Assembly (NCBI GenBank): GCA_046710875.1
Contig: JBKEHQ010000002.1
Span: 10,203-74,202 of the forward strand
DNA from: MGIIb-O3 sp046710875
GTDB lineage: Archaea > Thermoplasmatota > Poseidoniia > Poseidoniales > Thalassarchaeaceae
DNA length: 64,000 nucleotides
Direction of reading: 5' to 3'
Shown piece after piece: positions 26,389-34,834 of the stretch; positions within the stretch are counted from its first letter, which is position 1; every line of letters starts with the position of its first letter. The notes beneath the pieces are model-generated. The model did no database searches and was not told the origin of the DNA. It saw only the letters and a list, made by a program, of their open reading frames with translations. A program made the translations under genes and the position numbers.

Positions 26389-27789
26389 TTAATTAGTGCC
26401 GAATTTTAAAGGTTTACCAACAGACCCAGGATTCACTATTGATTTTCCACGTAATTCATCATTAAGATCCCTCGTGTGAACAATTACTCCCTCAACTATC
26501 GTGAAAACTGGCCATCCAGTCATACTCATGCCTGCATAAGGTGTCCATCCAACCCTACTCCATACATCTCTATCTTCTATCGTTTTTTGTTCTTCCATAT
26601 TTATTAAAACCAAATCTGCATCTTTACCTTCTTCAATATATCCTTTATTTTGTATATCATAGACCTTCGCAGGGCCTTCAGACATCCAACGAACTACATC
26701 AGGAATTGAACACTTACCTTCTGATGCGTGAGTCAGCATTATTGGCAATGAAGTTTCAACGCCCGGCATTCCTGCATGTGCCTTAGGGAAGCCTAATAAT
26801 TTATTTTCTAAAGTATGAGGGGCATGGTCGGTCGCGATACAATCAATTGTCCCATCCTTTAATCTACGCCATAATTTATCTCTATCCTCTTCATATCTTA
26901 TCGGGGGATTCATGATTAATCTAGTACCTCTTTTCAGTACATCATTTTCATCAAAAGTAAGGTGTTGAGGGCACACTTCTGTTGTAATTAATTCCCGTTT
27001 ATTATTTGCCAACCAATCTGCTTCGATACCACTTGTAAGATGTAAAATGTGTAGTTTATGGGAATGATTATTGGAAAGTTGTGCAGCCCTCTTCGTTGCA
27101 ATCAATGCAGTTTCACTATCTCTCCATTCTGCATGAGCAGCAACGTCCGTTCTATGATTAAATTTAGGTTTTCTAATATTTAATCTATCTTCATCCTCAG
27201 CATGAACTGCAATTACGCCCCCAGTTCCGGCGAAAATTTTCTCTAACGCATCTTGTTCATTTACTAGCAAATCTCCTGTACTGCTTCCCATAAATATTTT
27301 AGTGCCGCAAATTCCATCTATATTTTTTGGGTTTTCAAATGTACCAACTGCCTTTTGTAATTCAGTTAAATTGTTAGGAGTCGCACCGATAAAAAAACCA
27401 TAATTTGTGATTGCAGAATTACTAGCAGAATTAATCTTATCATTAATGGATTTTAATGATACTGCAGAAGGATTATTATTCGGCATATCAAGAAAACTAG
27501 TTACTCCTCCAGAAGCTGCTGCTCTGCTGCCAGTAGCAATATTTTCCCTTTCAGGCTGCCCAGGTTCTCTAAAATGAACCTGAGGATCAATTACTCCAGG
27601 TAAAAGATACAATCCCTCGGCATCAATTAAATCCTCATCATCATTTATGAATAATCCTCCGCCAATTGCAACAGTATGAATTAATCCATTCTTTATTCTT
27701 AGGTCACCAAAAGAAATATTCCCTTCAATAACCATTTCAGCATTTATGATAAGTAGCCCTCTGCCCATGTATATCATTTCGTCCAACAT
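26389..27789 (-). CDS. pyrC: Dihydroorotase
   Basis: About 466 residues, amidohydrolase family (class I dihydroorotase/allantoinase branch). It closes carbamoyl aspartate to dihydroorotate in pyrimidine synthesis, or acts on a related cyclic amide. Metal ligands are in DPQVHFREPG, near KIFMGSSTGDL (the carboxylated Lys region), AVHAEDE, LHILHLTS and CIATDHAPHT. ATG 27789 is chosen; TTG 27801 and ATGs at 27777 and 27768 are alternatives, since the family usually starts just before LLIINAEMV. Its presence near pyrB/pyrI in the same window supports dihydroorotase over allantoinase or hydantoinase. The gene diverges from the initiator tRNA. Confidence 0.88.
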   Translation of the reverse strand: MLDEMIYMGRGLLIINAEMVIEGNISFGDLRIKNGLIHTVAIGGGLFINDDEDLIDAEGLYLLPGVIDPQVHFREPGQPERENIATGSRAAASGGVTSFLDMPNNNPSAVSLKSINDKINSASNSAITNYGFFIGATPNNLTELQKAVGTFENPKNIDGICGTKIFMGSSTGDLLVNEQDALEKIFAGTGGVIAVHAEDEDRLNIRKPKFNHRTDVAAHAEWRDSETALIATKRAAQLSNNHSHKLHILHLTSGIEADWLANNKRELITTEVCPQHLTFDENDVLKRGTRLIMNPPIRYEEDRDKLWRRLKDGTIDCIATDHAPHTLENKLLGFPKAHAGMPGVETSLPIMLTHASEGKCSIPDVVRWMSEGPAKVYDIQNKGYIEEGKDADLVLINMEEQKTIEDRDVWSRVGWTPYAGMSMTGWPVFTIVEGVIVHTRDLNDELRGKSIVNPGSVGKPLKFGTN

Positions 27790-27874
27790 AGATTTACACA
27801 AGACTGTTATCCTGATTCGAGTCAGTTTACGTCATTCCATTGTGTTCAAATAACCTATGCATCCCACGTAGGTC

Positions 27875-27952
27875 ATCGGGTTGGAGTAGTCAGGTTATCT
27901 CGTCGGGCTCATAACCCGGAGACCAGTGGTTCAAATCCACTATCCGATACCA
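27875..27952 (+). tRNA. Initiator tRNA-Met (CAT)
   Basis: The cloverleaf folds with acceptor ATCGGGT (27875-27881) against ATCCGAT (27942-27948), D arm from 27884, anticodon stem TCGGG/CCCGG around loop CTCATAA, T arm AGTGG/CCACT and an encoded CCA (27950-27952). Two features mark it as the initiator rather than the elongator or the CAT-bearing tRNA-Ile2: the A1-U72 pair typical of archaeal initiators, and three G-C pairs at the base of the anticodon loop (GGG/CCC). No intron is present. Confidence 0.95.
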
Positions 27953-27967
27953 TTTTTAAATCTAAAA

Positions 27968-28064
27968 TGAAAGTGAATAAACGCTGTACTGCGTACAATA
28001 AGTGATGTAAAGCACTTTCACAAAATATTCATGGGTGATTAATTCGTTAATATACTTACATCAC
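27968..28064 (+). other. Interlocking inverted repeats before radA
   Basis: TGAAAGTG (27968-27975) can pair with CACTTTCA (28013-28020), and GTGATGTAA (28002-28010), lying inside that loop, with TTACATCAC (28056-28064). Both are perfect (8 and 9 bp), and their order gives a pseudoknot topology. A small GTAC-TGC-GTAC palindrome sits at 27986-27996. The stretch lies between the tRNA 3' end and radA and could be a tRNA trailer, a structured leader or overlapping operator sites. Confidence 0.35.
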
Positions 28065-28092
28065 GCGAGTAGTAAGCGTAAAGGGTGAGATA

Positions 28093-29094
28093 ATGAGTAA
28101 AAAAACAGCAAGTGAAAAAATAAGTGAAGAAGAAATAGTAATTGATATCGATGAGCCTGAATTGACCGTTGAAGACTTACCTGGCGTAGGTCCTGCAACA
28201 GCTGAGAAATTAAGAGAGGCCGGATTTGAAGAATTACTAGCCATAGCAGTAATGAGTCCTTCAGAATTAGCTGAACAAGCCGAACTAGGAGAGGCCGTAT
28301 CTGCAAAAATAATAGCCGGAGCAAAGAGAATGGCCAATATTGGGGGATTTATCAGTGGAAATGCATTATTAGAAAAAAGGAAAAAAGTACAAAAATTATC
28401 ATCAGGAACATCATCACTAGATGAGTTATTAGGAGGAGGTTTTGAGACGCAAGCTATAATTGAAGTTTACGGAGAATTTGGAAGTGGAAAAACTCAAATT
28501 GGGCACCAATTAGCTGTAAATACAATAAGGCCAATAGAGGATGGAGGATTAGATGGTGAAGTATTTTATATAGATACAGAAGATACATTTAGGCCAGAAA
28601 GAATTACTCAAATGGCAATTGCAATAGGAATAGATCCAGCAGATGCTTTGGAGAGAATACATGTCGCAAGAGCATATAATTCGGCCCATCAGATATTGTT
28701 AGTTGATGAGATAAAGAGAATGTCTAAAAATATAGATGTTAAATTAGTTATAGTTGACTCTTTAACTAGTCATTTTAGGTCGGAATATATTGGAAGGGGA
28801 ATGTTGGCCACAAGGCAACAGAAATTGAATAGGCATATGAAAGATTTAAAACAACTATCAGATATCCAAAATTCTATAATTTTAGTCACAAATCAAGTTA
28901 TGTCAAAGCCCGATGCAATGTGGGGAGATCCTACAAAGGCAATTGGAGGCCATATTGTAGGGCATGCTAGTACATTCCGACTATATCTTAGAAAATCTAA
29001 AGGCGGTCGCCGTATTGCAAGATTGGTAGATAGCCCTAATCTTCCAGAAGGAGAAGCAGTTTTTACAGTGACAGCAGAAGGGTTGCAGGATTAA
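28093..29094 (+). CDS. radA: RadA recombinase
   Basis: A 333-residue archaeal RadA, the RecA/Rad51 homologue that forms filaments on single-stranded DNA and drives strand exchange. The N-terminal helix-hairpin-helix domain (VEDLPGVGPATAEKLREAGF) is followed by the RecA fold with Walker A GEFGSGKT (127-134), Walker B VKLVIVDSLTSHFRSE and the L2 region NQVMSKPDAMWGDPTKAIGGH. ATG 28093 is preceded by GGGTGAGA. Its last bases overlap the end of the convergent M3-peptidase gene by four. Confidence 0.97.
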   Translation: MSKKTASEKISEEEIVIDIDEPELTVEDLPGVGPATAEKLREAGFEELLAIAVMSPSELAEQAELGEAVSAKIIAGAKRMANIGGFISGNALLEKRKKVQKLSSGTSSLDELLGGGFETQAIIEVYGEFGSGKTQIGHQLAVNTIRPIEDGGLDGEVFYIDTEDTFRPERITQMAIAIGIDPADALERIHVARAYNSAHQILLVDEIKRMSKNIDVKLVIVDSLTSHFRSEYIGRGMLATRQQKLNRHMKDLKQLSDIQNSIILVTNQVMSKPDAMWGDPTKAIGGHIVGHASTFRLYLRKSKGGRRIARLVDSPNLPEGEAVFTVTAEGLQD

Positions 29095-30803
29095 ATTTCA
29101 ATATCTAGAATTGACTTATGAACATCATTTATTAGATTAGTCACATGATCCTCTTTGAACGACATTTCTAAGCCAGTAGCAGTGAATAATTCTCTCAGTC
29201 CCTTTGTGTATCCTAGAGATAAACCGTTTTTATATAGATCTAGGGCTTTTAGGGGATCTTCTTTATGGTAATTCCATAATTGCAAAGCTCCTAATTGGGC
29301 AATCCCATATTCTACATAATAAAATGGAGCCCCAAATAGATGTCCTTGTAATTGCCATGATGTTTCAAGTATACTTTCCATATTATCTCCATCTTCACTA
29401 ATGCCACTATAGTCATACTTTGATCCAAATTTATTTGTTATTTCTAACCATTTATTTCTTCTTTCTTCTCTAGTATGGTTAGGATTTTGATATATCCAGT
29501 GTTGAAATGAATCTATAGTCGCCATCCACGGCATGAATTCTATGATTCCTTCCAAATGCTTCTTTTTTGCTCTAATGGCATCATCTTTGTTATAGAATTG
29601 CTCCCATTTTGAATGGGATAGAAGCTCCATTGACATAGAAGCAACTTCAGCAAACTCAATCGGAGAATCTCTTTCATGAATTAAATCAAGATGCCCAGAA
29701 TAAAATGAATGAAATGCATGGCCGGCTTCATGAATCATAGTCTCTAAATTCCTTTGAGTTCCAGCAGCATTCATGAAAATAAATGGCATTCTACTTTTCT
29801 GTAGATAATATTGATATCCTCCTGGGGCCTTTCCGATCCTACTCTCTAGATCTAAACAGTTATTTTCATCTAATAAATCAAAATAATCACCCAATTCTTT
29901 AGACATAGAATGAAATAATTTTGAACAACCTTCTATTAATTCAGTTACATCATCAAACGGCCTTAATGGCTTGTTACCGTATAAATCAACAGAAGAGTCC
30001 CATGGCCTAAATTTATCTAATTTTAAGATATTCTTTCTTTCTTCATTAAATTGATTTTTTAGTGGCATACATGAAGATTCTATGGAATCATGAAATTCCA
30101 TGCAATCAGCTATTGTATAGTCAAATCTATGCATTGCAGCAAACATATATTCTTGATACCCATCGAATCCTGAATTTGTAGATATTTGATGCCTTAATTT
30201 TATCATTTCATCAAATATTTCCGAAATCTCTTCTGTATCCTCTAGTATCCTATTTGTACATGTTTTCCATGCTGATTCTCTAACCCCTCTGTCTACATTT
30301 TCTTGATAGATAGCCATCATTGGAAACGTCCTTTCTTCTCCATCATAATGTACAGTTTGTTTACCTCTTATTTCATTATATTTTGTACCTAAAATTGATA
30401 AACGCGTTTGAAGTGGAATATTTTCTTCTCTAAATATTCCAATATCGGATTTTATTGCCTCTATCATTAGATCATATTTTTCTGGTAATTCACTTACAGA
30501 TTTATGATTTACTATCCTTTTATTCAATAAATCATTATACTCTGACAGCTTTGGTTGAATATTTTCCACAAATTCTTTCCATGAATTTTGTGCATGTTCG
30601 TCATCAGTATGACATGTCATATTGATATATGTTTTAGCACGTTTCTCAGAAACAAATTCACTTAGTTCCGATTCATCTTTTATTAACTTCTCAATACATT
30701 TTGAACAGTTTAAATCTCTATCTCTTAATTTATTGTAATATGGCTCTAAATTACTCCATTTAGATGCATCTAGATCTTCGGGGACAAATCTCACACTCAT
30801 CAT
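29091..30803 (-). CDS. M3-family oligoendopeptidase (PepF-like)
   Basis: A 570-residue zinc peptidase of the M3 family, which degrades short peptides in the cytoplasm. The zinc motif HEAGHAFH has ligands His358 and His362 with Glu359 as the base, and the third ligand is in SPIEFAEVASMSMELL. The flanking IFMNAAGTQRNLETMI and the late YYVEYGIAQLGALQLW block are typical of oligoendopeptidase F. There is no signal peptide. Two ATGs stand in tandem at 30803. It is the last gene of a minus-strand run beginning with hel308, 6 bases after the small zinc protein. Confidence 0.92.
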   Translation of the reverse strand: MMSVRFVPEDLDASKWSNLEPYYNKLRDRDLNCSKCIEKLIKDESELSEFVSEKRAKTYINMTCHTDDEHAQNSWKEFVENIQPKLSEYNDLLNKRIVNHKSVSELPEKYDLMIEAIKSDIGIFREENIPLQTRLSILGTKYNEIRGKQTVHYDGEERTFPMMAIYQENVDRGVRESAWKTCTNRILEDTEEISEIFDEMIKLRHQISTNSGFDGYQEYMFAAMHRFDYTIADCMEFHDSIESSCMPLKNQFNEERKNILKLDKFRPWDSSVDLYGNKPLRPFDDVTELIEGCSKLFHSMSKELGDYFDLLDENNCLDLESRIGKAPGGYQYYLQKSRMPFIFMNAAGTQRNLETMIHEAGHAFHSFYSGHLDLIHERDSPIEFAEVASMSMELLSHSKWEQFYNKDDAIRAKKKHLEGIIEFMPWMATIDSFQHWIYQNPNHTREERRNKWLEITNKFGSKYDYSGISEDGDNMESILETSWQLQGHLFGAPFYYVEYGIAQLGALQLWNYHKEDPLKALDLYKNGLSLGYTKGLRELFTATGLEMSFKEDHVTNLINDVHKSILDIEI

Positions 30804-30809
30804 ATCGCC

Positions 30810-31055
30810 TCAATTTTTATGTGATATGGGCCCATTAGGAAGAGGTCCTTCTTCTCTACTCCATTTTATGCACTTCCATTGCTCTGCATCATTTACTACT
30901 TTTTCTCTTATTTGTTTTAATTCGGGATGTTCGGGATTTTGATTTTGAATCCAACATGCCGTGCAGTATCTTTTCTTCTCATAATCAACAAAATTACTCG
31001 GTGTGCATGCAATCTCACAGTTTGTGCAGAACCTAAAGCCATAGAACTTAGACAT
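30810..31055 (-). CDS. Small zinc-finger protein, 81 aa
   Basis: An 81-residue protein with CTNC (Cys10, Cys13), Cys17, and CTAC (Cys31, Cys34), a likely treble-clef or ribbon zinc site, followed by a helical segment (HPELKQIREKVVNDAEQWKCI) and a Pro/Gly-rich end. There is no known family. It sits between cgi121 and the M3-peptidase gene, 59 and 6 bases away, on the same strand, so it is probably co-transcribed. Small zinc proteins in informational operons often bind nucleic acid, but nothing here proves it. Confidence 0.68.
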   Translation of the reverse strand: MSKFYGFRFCTNCEIACTPSNFVDYEKKRYCTACWIQNQNPEHPELKQIREKVVNDAEQWKCIKWSREEGPLPNGPISHKN

Positions 31056-31114
31056 ATTATCTCTTACCGCTCAGGGTTAATGCATATCAGTTTGACGCTT
31101 TGTTATTATCTATT

Positions 31115-31714
31115 TCATAAATCTGATAGTGCCATTTGTGTAAGAAATATATTCTCAATTTCAGATAAGGATGTTTTCATATTAATGCTCATCACTCCTA
31201 TATTCTCTAATCCCTTTATTCGGGGTATCGGCCTTATTGGCATCATTCTACTTCCAATTAATTCTATTAATATTCTAGCGGCTTCATCATTTTCCAAATA
31301 TGATTCTCTGTCCAAATCTATATTACCGAATACATCTGTATCGCCATATTTTGGTAAATATAGAATCCACGCCTTTTCTTCCCCCACTCTCAAACCTGAT
31401 CTTTGAAATCCTGTTTTTATTTGATGCGTACCTGATATTAATCTTAAAAACTCAACGTCAGGAGTTCTGGCAGCCATCTTATTTGAATTTTCTTTCCTTC
31501 TCAATGAATGCCATGTAGTCCAAAGATGAACTTCACTTGCTGCAGCTTCACTTCTCAAAAGAAGCCATCTTTGATTATATCTATGTTTATTAAACAACTC
31601 AATTATTTCATCTAAATCATCAATTGGTTTGGAAAAAACAATGCCCCAAGCTGGAAACCATGGTACTGGATGTACTATGTCCATATGTAAGCCGATACAC
31701 GCATTGTTAATCAT
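31115..31714 (-). CDS. cgi121: KEOPS subunit Cgi121-like protein
   Basis: A 199-residue protein. The central segment RTPDVEFLRLISGTHQIKTGFQRSGLRVGEEKAWILYLP matches the Cgi121 core (helix with E-x2-R/L-x2-SG-x-x-QI, then a G-hydrophobic turn and strand). In KEOPS, which makes t6A at position 37 of ANN-decoding tRNAs, Cgi121 binds the kinase subunit Bud32 and recruits the tRNA CCA tail. It is somewhat longer than the usual 150-residue archaeal form. Its ATG at 31714 overlaps the end of hel308 by 8 bases; from memory, hel308 and cgi121 are also neighbours in haloarchaea, which supports the call. Confidence 0.78.
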   Translation of the reverse strand: MINNACIGLHMDIVHPVPWFPAWGIVFSKPIDDLDEIIELFNKHRYNQRWLLLRSEAAASEVHLWTTWHSLRRKENSNKMAARTPDVEFLRLISGTHQIKTGFQRSGLRVGEEKAWILYLPKYGDTDVFGNIDLDRESYLENDEAARILIELIGSRMMPIRPIPRIKGLENIGVMSINMKTSLSEIENIFLTQMALSDL

Positions 31715-34244
31715 TGTTTTTTACTAATTTATTGGCCGCAACAATCATATTATCAACAAGTTTTTTACTCCATCCGCGTAGATCAGAAAGCTTATATCTG
31801 TCATTTTCAGTCATCATAACAACATCCCTAGCATTACTAAATCCTAACTTATCACTCATTTCTCTTGCTCTAATTCTGCCTATTCCCTGTATTGACACAA
31901 GTCCTAATAAATCATTTTTACAACCATATTTTACTCTTTTGTGGACTTCATTTATTGCATTAACTAATACTTTATGCGATTCCCTATTTCTATTACGTAA
32001 TTCTTCATCTTCTATGAGTATTCTTTCCATCGCATAGAGAAGCCATTCAGATAGTTCTACTCTACTTCTCAAATCTCCTGCTTGAACGCTCCATTTTTTT
32101 TCAAAATCTTCATACTTTAATTCATTTATCCAAGACTCTATTACTAATGCCCCCTTCATTAACCCACTTTCATCTAACTCTTTAGTATCAATTAATATTT
32201 CTCTAGAGTGATTAAATATTGAAGACTGTATGATTTCAATATCGCCAGTTTTGGGCCAAATAGGTAAAAAATCTGGAGTACAACAAACTAGATGAATTAG
32301 GCCTAATGGTGAAATTTGATAATAATCATTATCGCCAATTAATGTAGACATCGCTCTCTCTAAACCATCTCTAATTATTCTACCAGATAAGGGATTTAGA
32401 TATAATCTTGAGATTCTCATTCCAAGATTTGTTGCCCTATATGTCATTGTAAAAGATTCCGGCAAGACTTCCTCTTGTTCTATAATTTCACTTGCTTTAG
32501 TAAAGCCAAAGATAGCAGGCCCCTTCCTTGGCTTCTTTATTTTATTATCTTCTTTATTTATTTTTGAAATATCAATATTCAATACATTAGATGCTGAATT
32601 TACCCATGAGGGGACATCATCAGGCCAATCATCTTCTTTCTTTATTACTTCATATTTCAGCATCCTTTGTTTAACGATATTGGAATCCCCTTCCCTTGTT
32701 ATCATCCCATTATTGACGAGCCAATCAATTGATTCATCAATTCTTGATGCTAGATTATCAGAATTCATGTGTGTAGATAAAAATGTCATTGAAAAAAATC
32801 TACTTAATGCATCTCTATCTTCTAATCCTCCCGTAGATATCATTGATAATAAATGAGTCAACAATGCCGGATCTTCTTCTGCTTTCAATGAGTTTGGATT
32901 TGCTAATTTTGATACTACATTTTCAGATTCACTATTTATATACCGATTTACTAATACTTCTACTTCATTAGAATTCTTAGCTAAAATCCAAGATTCTCCT
33001 CTATCATCATATTTTGGTCTGCCAGCCCTTCCCATCATTTGTCTTATTTCCATTACAGAAATTGGCATATTGGTTCCAGCTATTGTATTCCATCTCTTAT
33101 GATCACGAATAACTACTCTTCTTGCAGGTAAATTAACTCCCTGTGCAAGGGTTGGTGTGGCAACTAAACAGTTAATTTCTCCATTTCTAAATGCCCCTTC
33201 TACTTTTTTCCTATGTCCGTTACTCAAACCAGCATGATGAAAACCCACTCCTCCCTTTATTGATGAAATTAATTTTTTACCTAACGCAGTTTGATTATCA
33301 TTTTCAGATAATTTCTCAGATAATAACTTCCATAATTTAATATTTTCATTAGTAAATACCGACTCTTCAATCTCAGACTTTTTCATAACATACTTAGCTA
33401 AATCTCTAGCTTCCTTTTGAGCAGAGGCTCGTGAGGCAACAAAAATCAATAATTGGCCATTTGATTTTACAGTATCTTCAAGGACTGCTGACAATTTTTG
33501 AGTGACTCTTCCTTCAATTAATCTATTTTTTGGATTTTCTTCTTTTTTCCTACTGTCTATCCTATGAATACTAACTTCAAGCCCATTTAATATTCCATAT
33601 TCTAATGATACTGGTCGCCAAGTAGATTTTATTAATTTTGCATCCAACCAATTAGCTAATTCTTCTGAGTTACCAACAGTTGCAGATAATGCTATAATTT
33701 GAACATCAGGTTTTCTATGCCTAATTCTAGATAGTACTATTTCCAATGTCGGCCCTCTTCCTGGATCATTTATTAAGTGAAATTCATCTGTAATTACAAT
33801 CCCAATTTTATCCATAATTCCAGACCTTGTACGAATTAAAGAATCTAATTTTTCACTCGTACAGACCATTATATCAGAATTTTCAATTGATGACCTCTCA
33901 CTCTCTCTATCTCCAATTGCCAATCCTACTTTCAAATCAGTATGGGCTGTAATTTCTCGCAATTCATTCATTTTTTCTTGTGCTAGTGCCTTCAATGGAA
34001 CTACATATACTGCTTTTTGACCTTTTAAATCATTTGTTAATCTGTGGACTATGGTCAGGTGAGCAATTAATGATTTACCGCTTGCAGTTGGAATTGTTAA
34101 CATCACATTGTCTCCTTTAAGTGAATATGGCAAAGCTTCCGCTTGAGGGGGAAATAATTTTTTTATACCCCATTCCTTATCTAAAGCCAATATGAGTTCA
34201 GCATCAAGGCCAAACTTATCTAGACTAACCGAAGGGTCTTCCAC
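31707..34244 (-). CDS. hel308: Hel308 superfamily 2 DNA helicase
   Basis: An 845-residue Ski2-like helicase that unwinds lagging-strand arms at stalled forks and acts in recombination repair. Motif I TASGKS (53-58), motif II DEFH (153-156; DEIH or DELH is more usual), SAT, FHHAGLSNGHR, ATPTLAQGVNLPARRVV and QMMGRAGRP are in order. The C-terminal part has the ratchet and a helix-hairpin-helix (LVSIQGIGRIRAREMSDKLG), as in Hel308. The start is GTG 34244 after GGAGATT. It heads a four-gene minus-strand run (hel308, cgi121, zinc protein, M3 peptidase). Confidence 0.93.
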   Translation of the reverse strand: MEDPSVSLDKFGLDAELILALDKEWGIKKLFPPQAEALPYSLKGDNVMLTIPTASGKSLIAHLTIVHRLTNDLKGQKAVYVVPLKALAQEKMNELREITAHTDLKVGLAIGDRESERSSIENSDIMVCTSEKLDSLIRTRSGIMDKIGIVITDEFHLINDPGRGPTLEIVLSRIRHRKPDVQIIALSATVGNSEELANWLDAKLIKSTWRPVSLEYGILNGLEVSIHRIDSRKKEENPKNRLIEGRVTQKLSAVLEDTVKSNGQLLIFVASRASAQKEARDLAKYVMKKSEIEESVFTNENIKLWKLLSEKLSENDNQTALGKKLISSIKGGVGFHHAGLSNGHRKKVEGAFRNGEINCLVATPTLAQGVNLPARRVVIRDHKRWNTIAGTNMPISVMEIRQMMGRAGRPKYDDRGESWILAKNSNEVEVLVNRYINSESENVVSKLANPNSLKAEEDPALLTHLLSMISTGGLEDRDALSRFFSMTFLSTHMNSDNLASRIDESIDWLVNNGMITREGDSNIVKQRMLKYEVIKKEDDWPDDVPSWVNSASNVLNIDISKINKEDNKIKKPRKGPAIFGFTKASEIIEQEEVLPESFTMTYRATNLGMRISRLYLNPLSGRIIRDGLERAMSTLIGDNDYYQISPLGLIHLVCCTPDFLPIWPKTGDIEIIQSSIFNHSREILIDTKELDESGLMKGALVIESWINELKYEDFEKKWSVQAGDLRSRVELSEWLLYAMERILIEDEELRNRNRESHKVLVNAINEVHKRVKYGCKNDLLGLVSIQGIGRIRAREMSDKLGFSNARDVVMMTENDRYKLSDLRGWSKKLVDNMIVAANKLVKNND

Positions 34245-34315
34245 AATCTCCCTATTATTCGGATGTTCTAAAGGATATCTACTATCAAATTATTAATTAT
34301 ATAGCAATATATTCG

Positions 34316-34792
34316 CTAATGCCATCTATGATATGCCGGATGCCCTTCATCTATTGCTACAAAAAGCCCTTCCCCTGTTGCACAGACTTTTTCATCAGCT
34401 TTCAGGATTAATTCAACTTTAACTGATTTAGTATCAATTTCTACTACCCTTCCTTGAATTAAAAGTTTTGAATTTAATGGAGTGGGTCTTTTTAATTTAA
34501 TGCTATAAGATGCTGTAACTGTACAAGGAGGAAATTTACCTCCTGATTTATCCATAAGGGCTATTGCAGCTACCCAATTTCCATGACAATCTAGCAGTGT
34601 TCCAATTATCCCTCCATTAATAATTCCTGGGAATGCCTGATGTTCTTCAGAAGTTTCAAATTCCATTTCTAATCCTTCATCATTTCTGAATGATTTAATT
34701 CTCAATCCTTTTTCATTTGCAGGTCCGCATCCAAAGCATATGCTATTTGAAGCATATTCTTCTTGTACTGACAGAATATTTTTGTTACCCAT
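34316..34792 (-). CDS. Hotdog-fold thioesterase
   Basis: A 158-residue acyl-CoA thioesterase of the PaaI/THEM4-like group. It begins with CFGCGPANEKGLRIK, then EHQAFPGIINGGIIGTLLDCHGNW with the hotdog helix and its Gly-Gly turn, and SYSIKLKRPTPLNSKLLIQGRV, the usual strand pair. It hydrolyses acyl-CoA esters; the acyl group is unknown. ATG 34792 is close to, and divergent from, the aspartoacylase-like gene (42 bases), and 71 bases downstream of hel308's divergent 5' side on the same strand. Confidence 0.85.
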   Translation of the reverse strand: MGNKNILSVQEEYASNSICFGCGPANEKGLRIKSFRNDEGLEMEFETSEEHQAFPGIINGGIIGTLLDCHGNWVAAIALMDKSGGKFPPCTVTASYSIKLKRPTPLNSKLLIQGRVVEIDTKSVKVELILKADEKVCATGEGLFVAIDEGHPAYHRWH

Positions 34793-34834
34793 GGCCCATT
34801 AGAACAAGACTTTCCAATTGAATTATTCCCTAAA

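Noticed and set aside
28056..28337. Two overlapping frames opposite the start of radA
   Set aside because: They are antisense to a highly conserved gene with unmistakable RadA motifs, and are Leu/Ser-rich chance frames.
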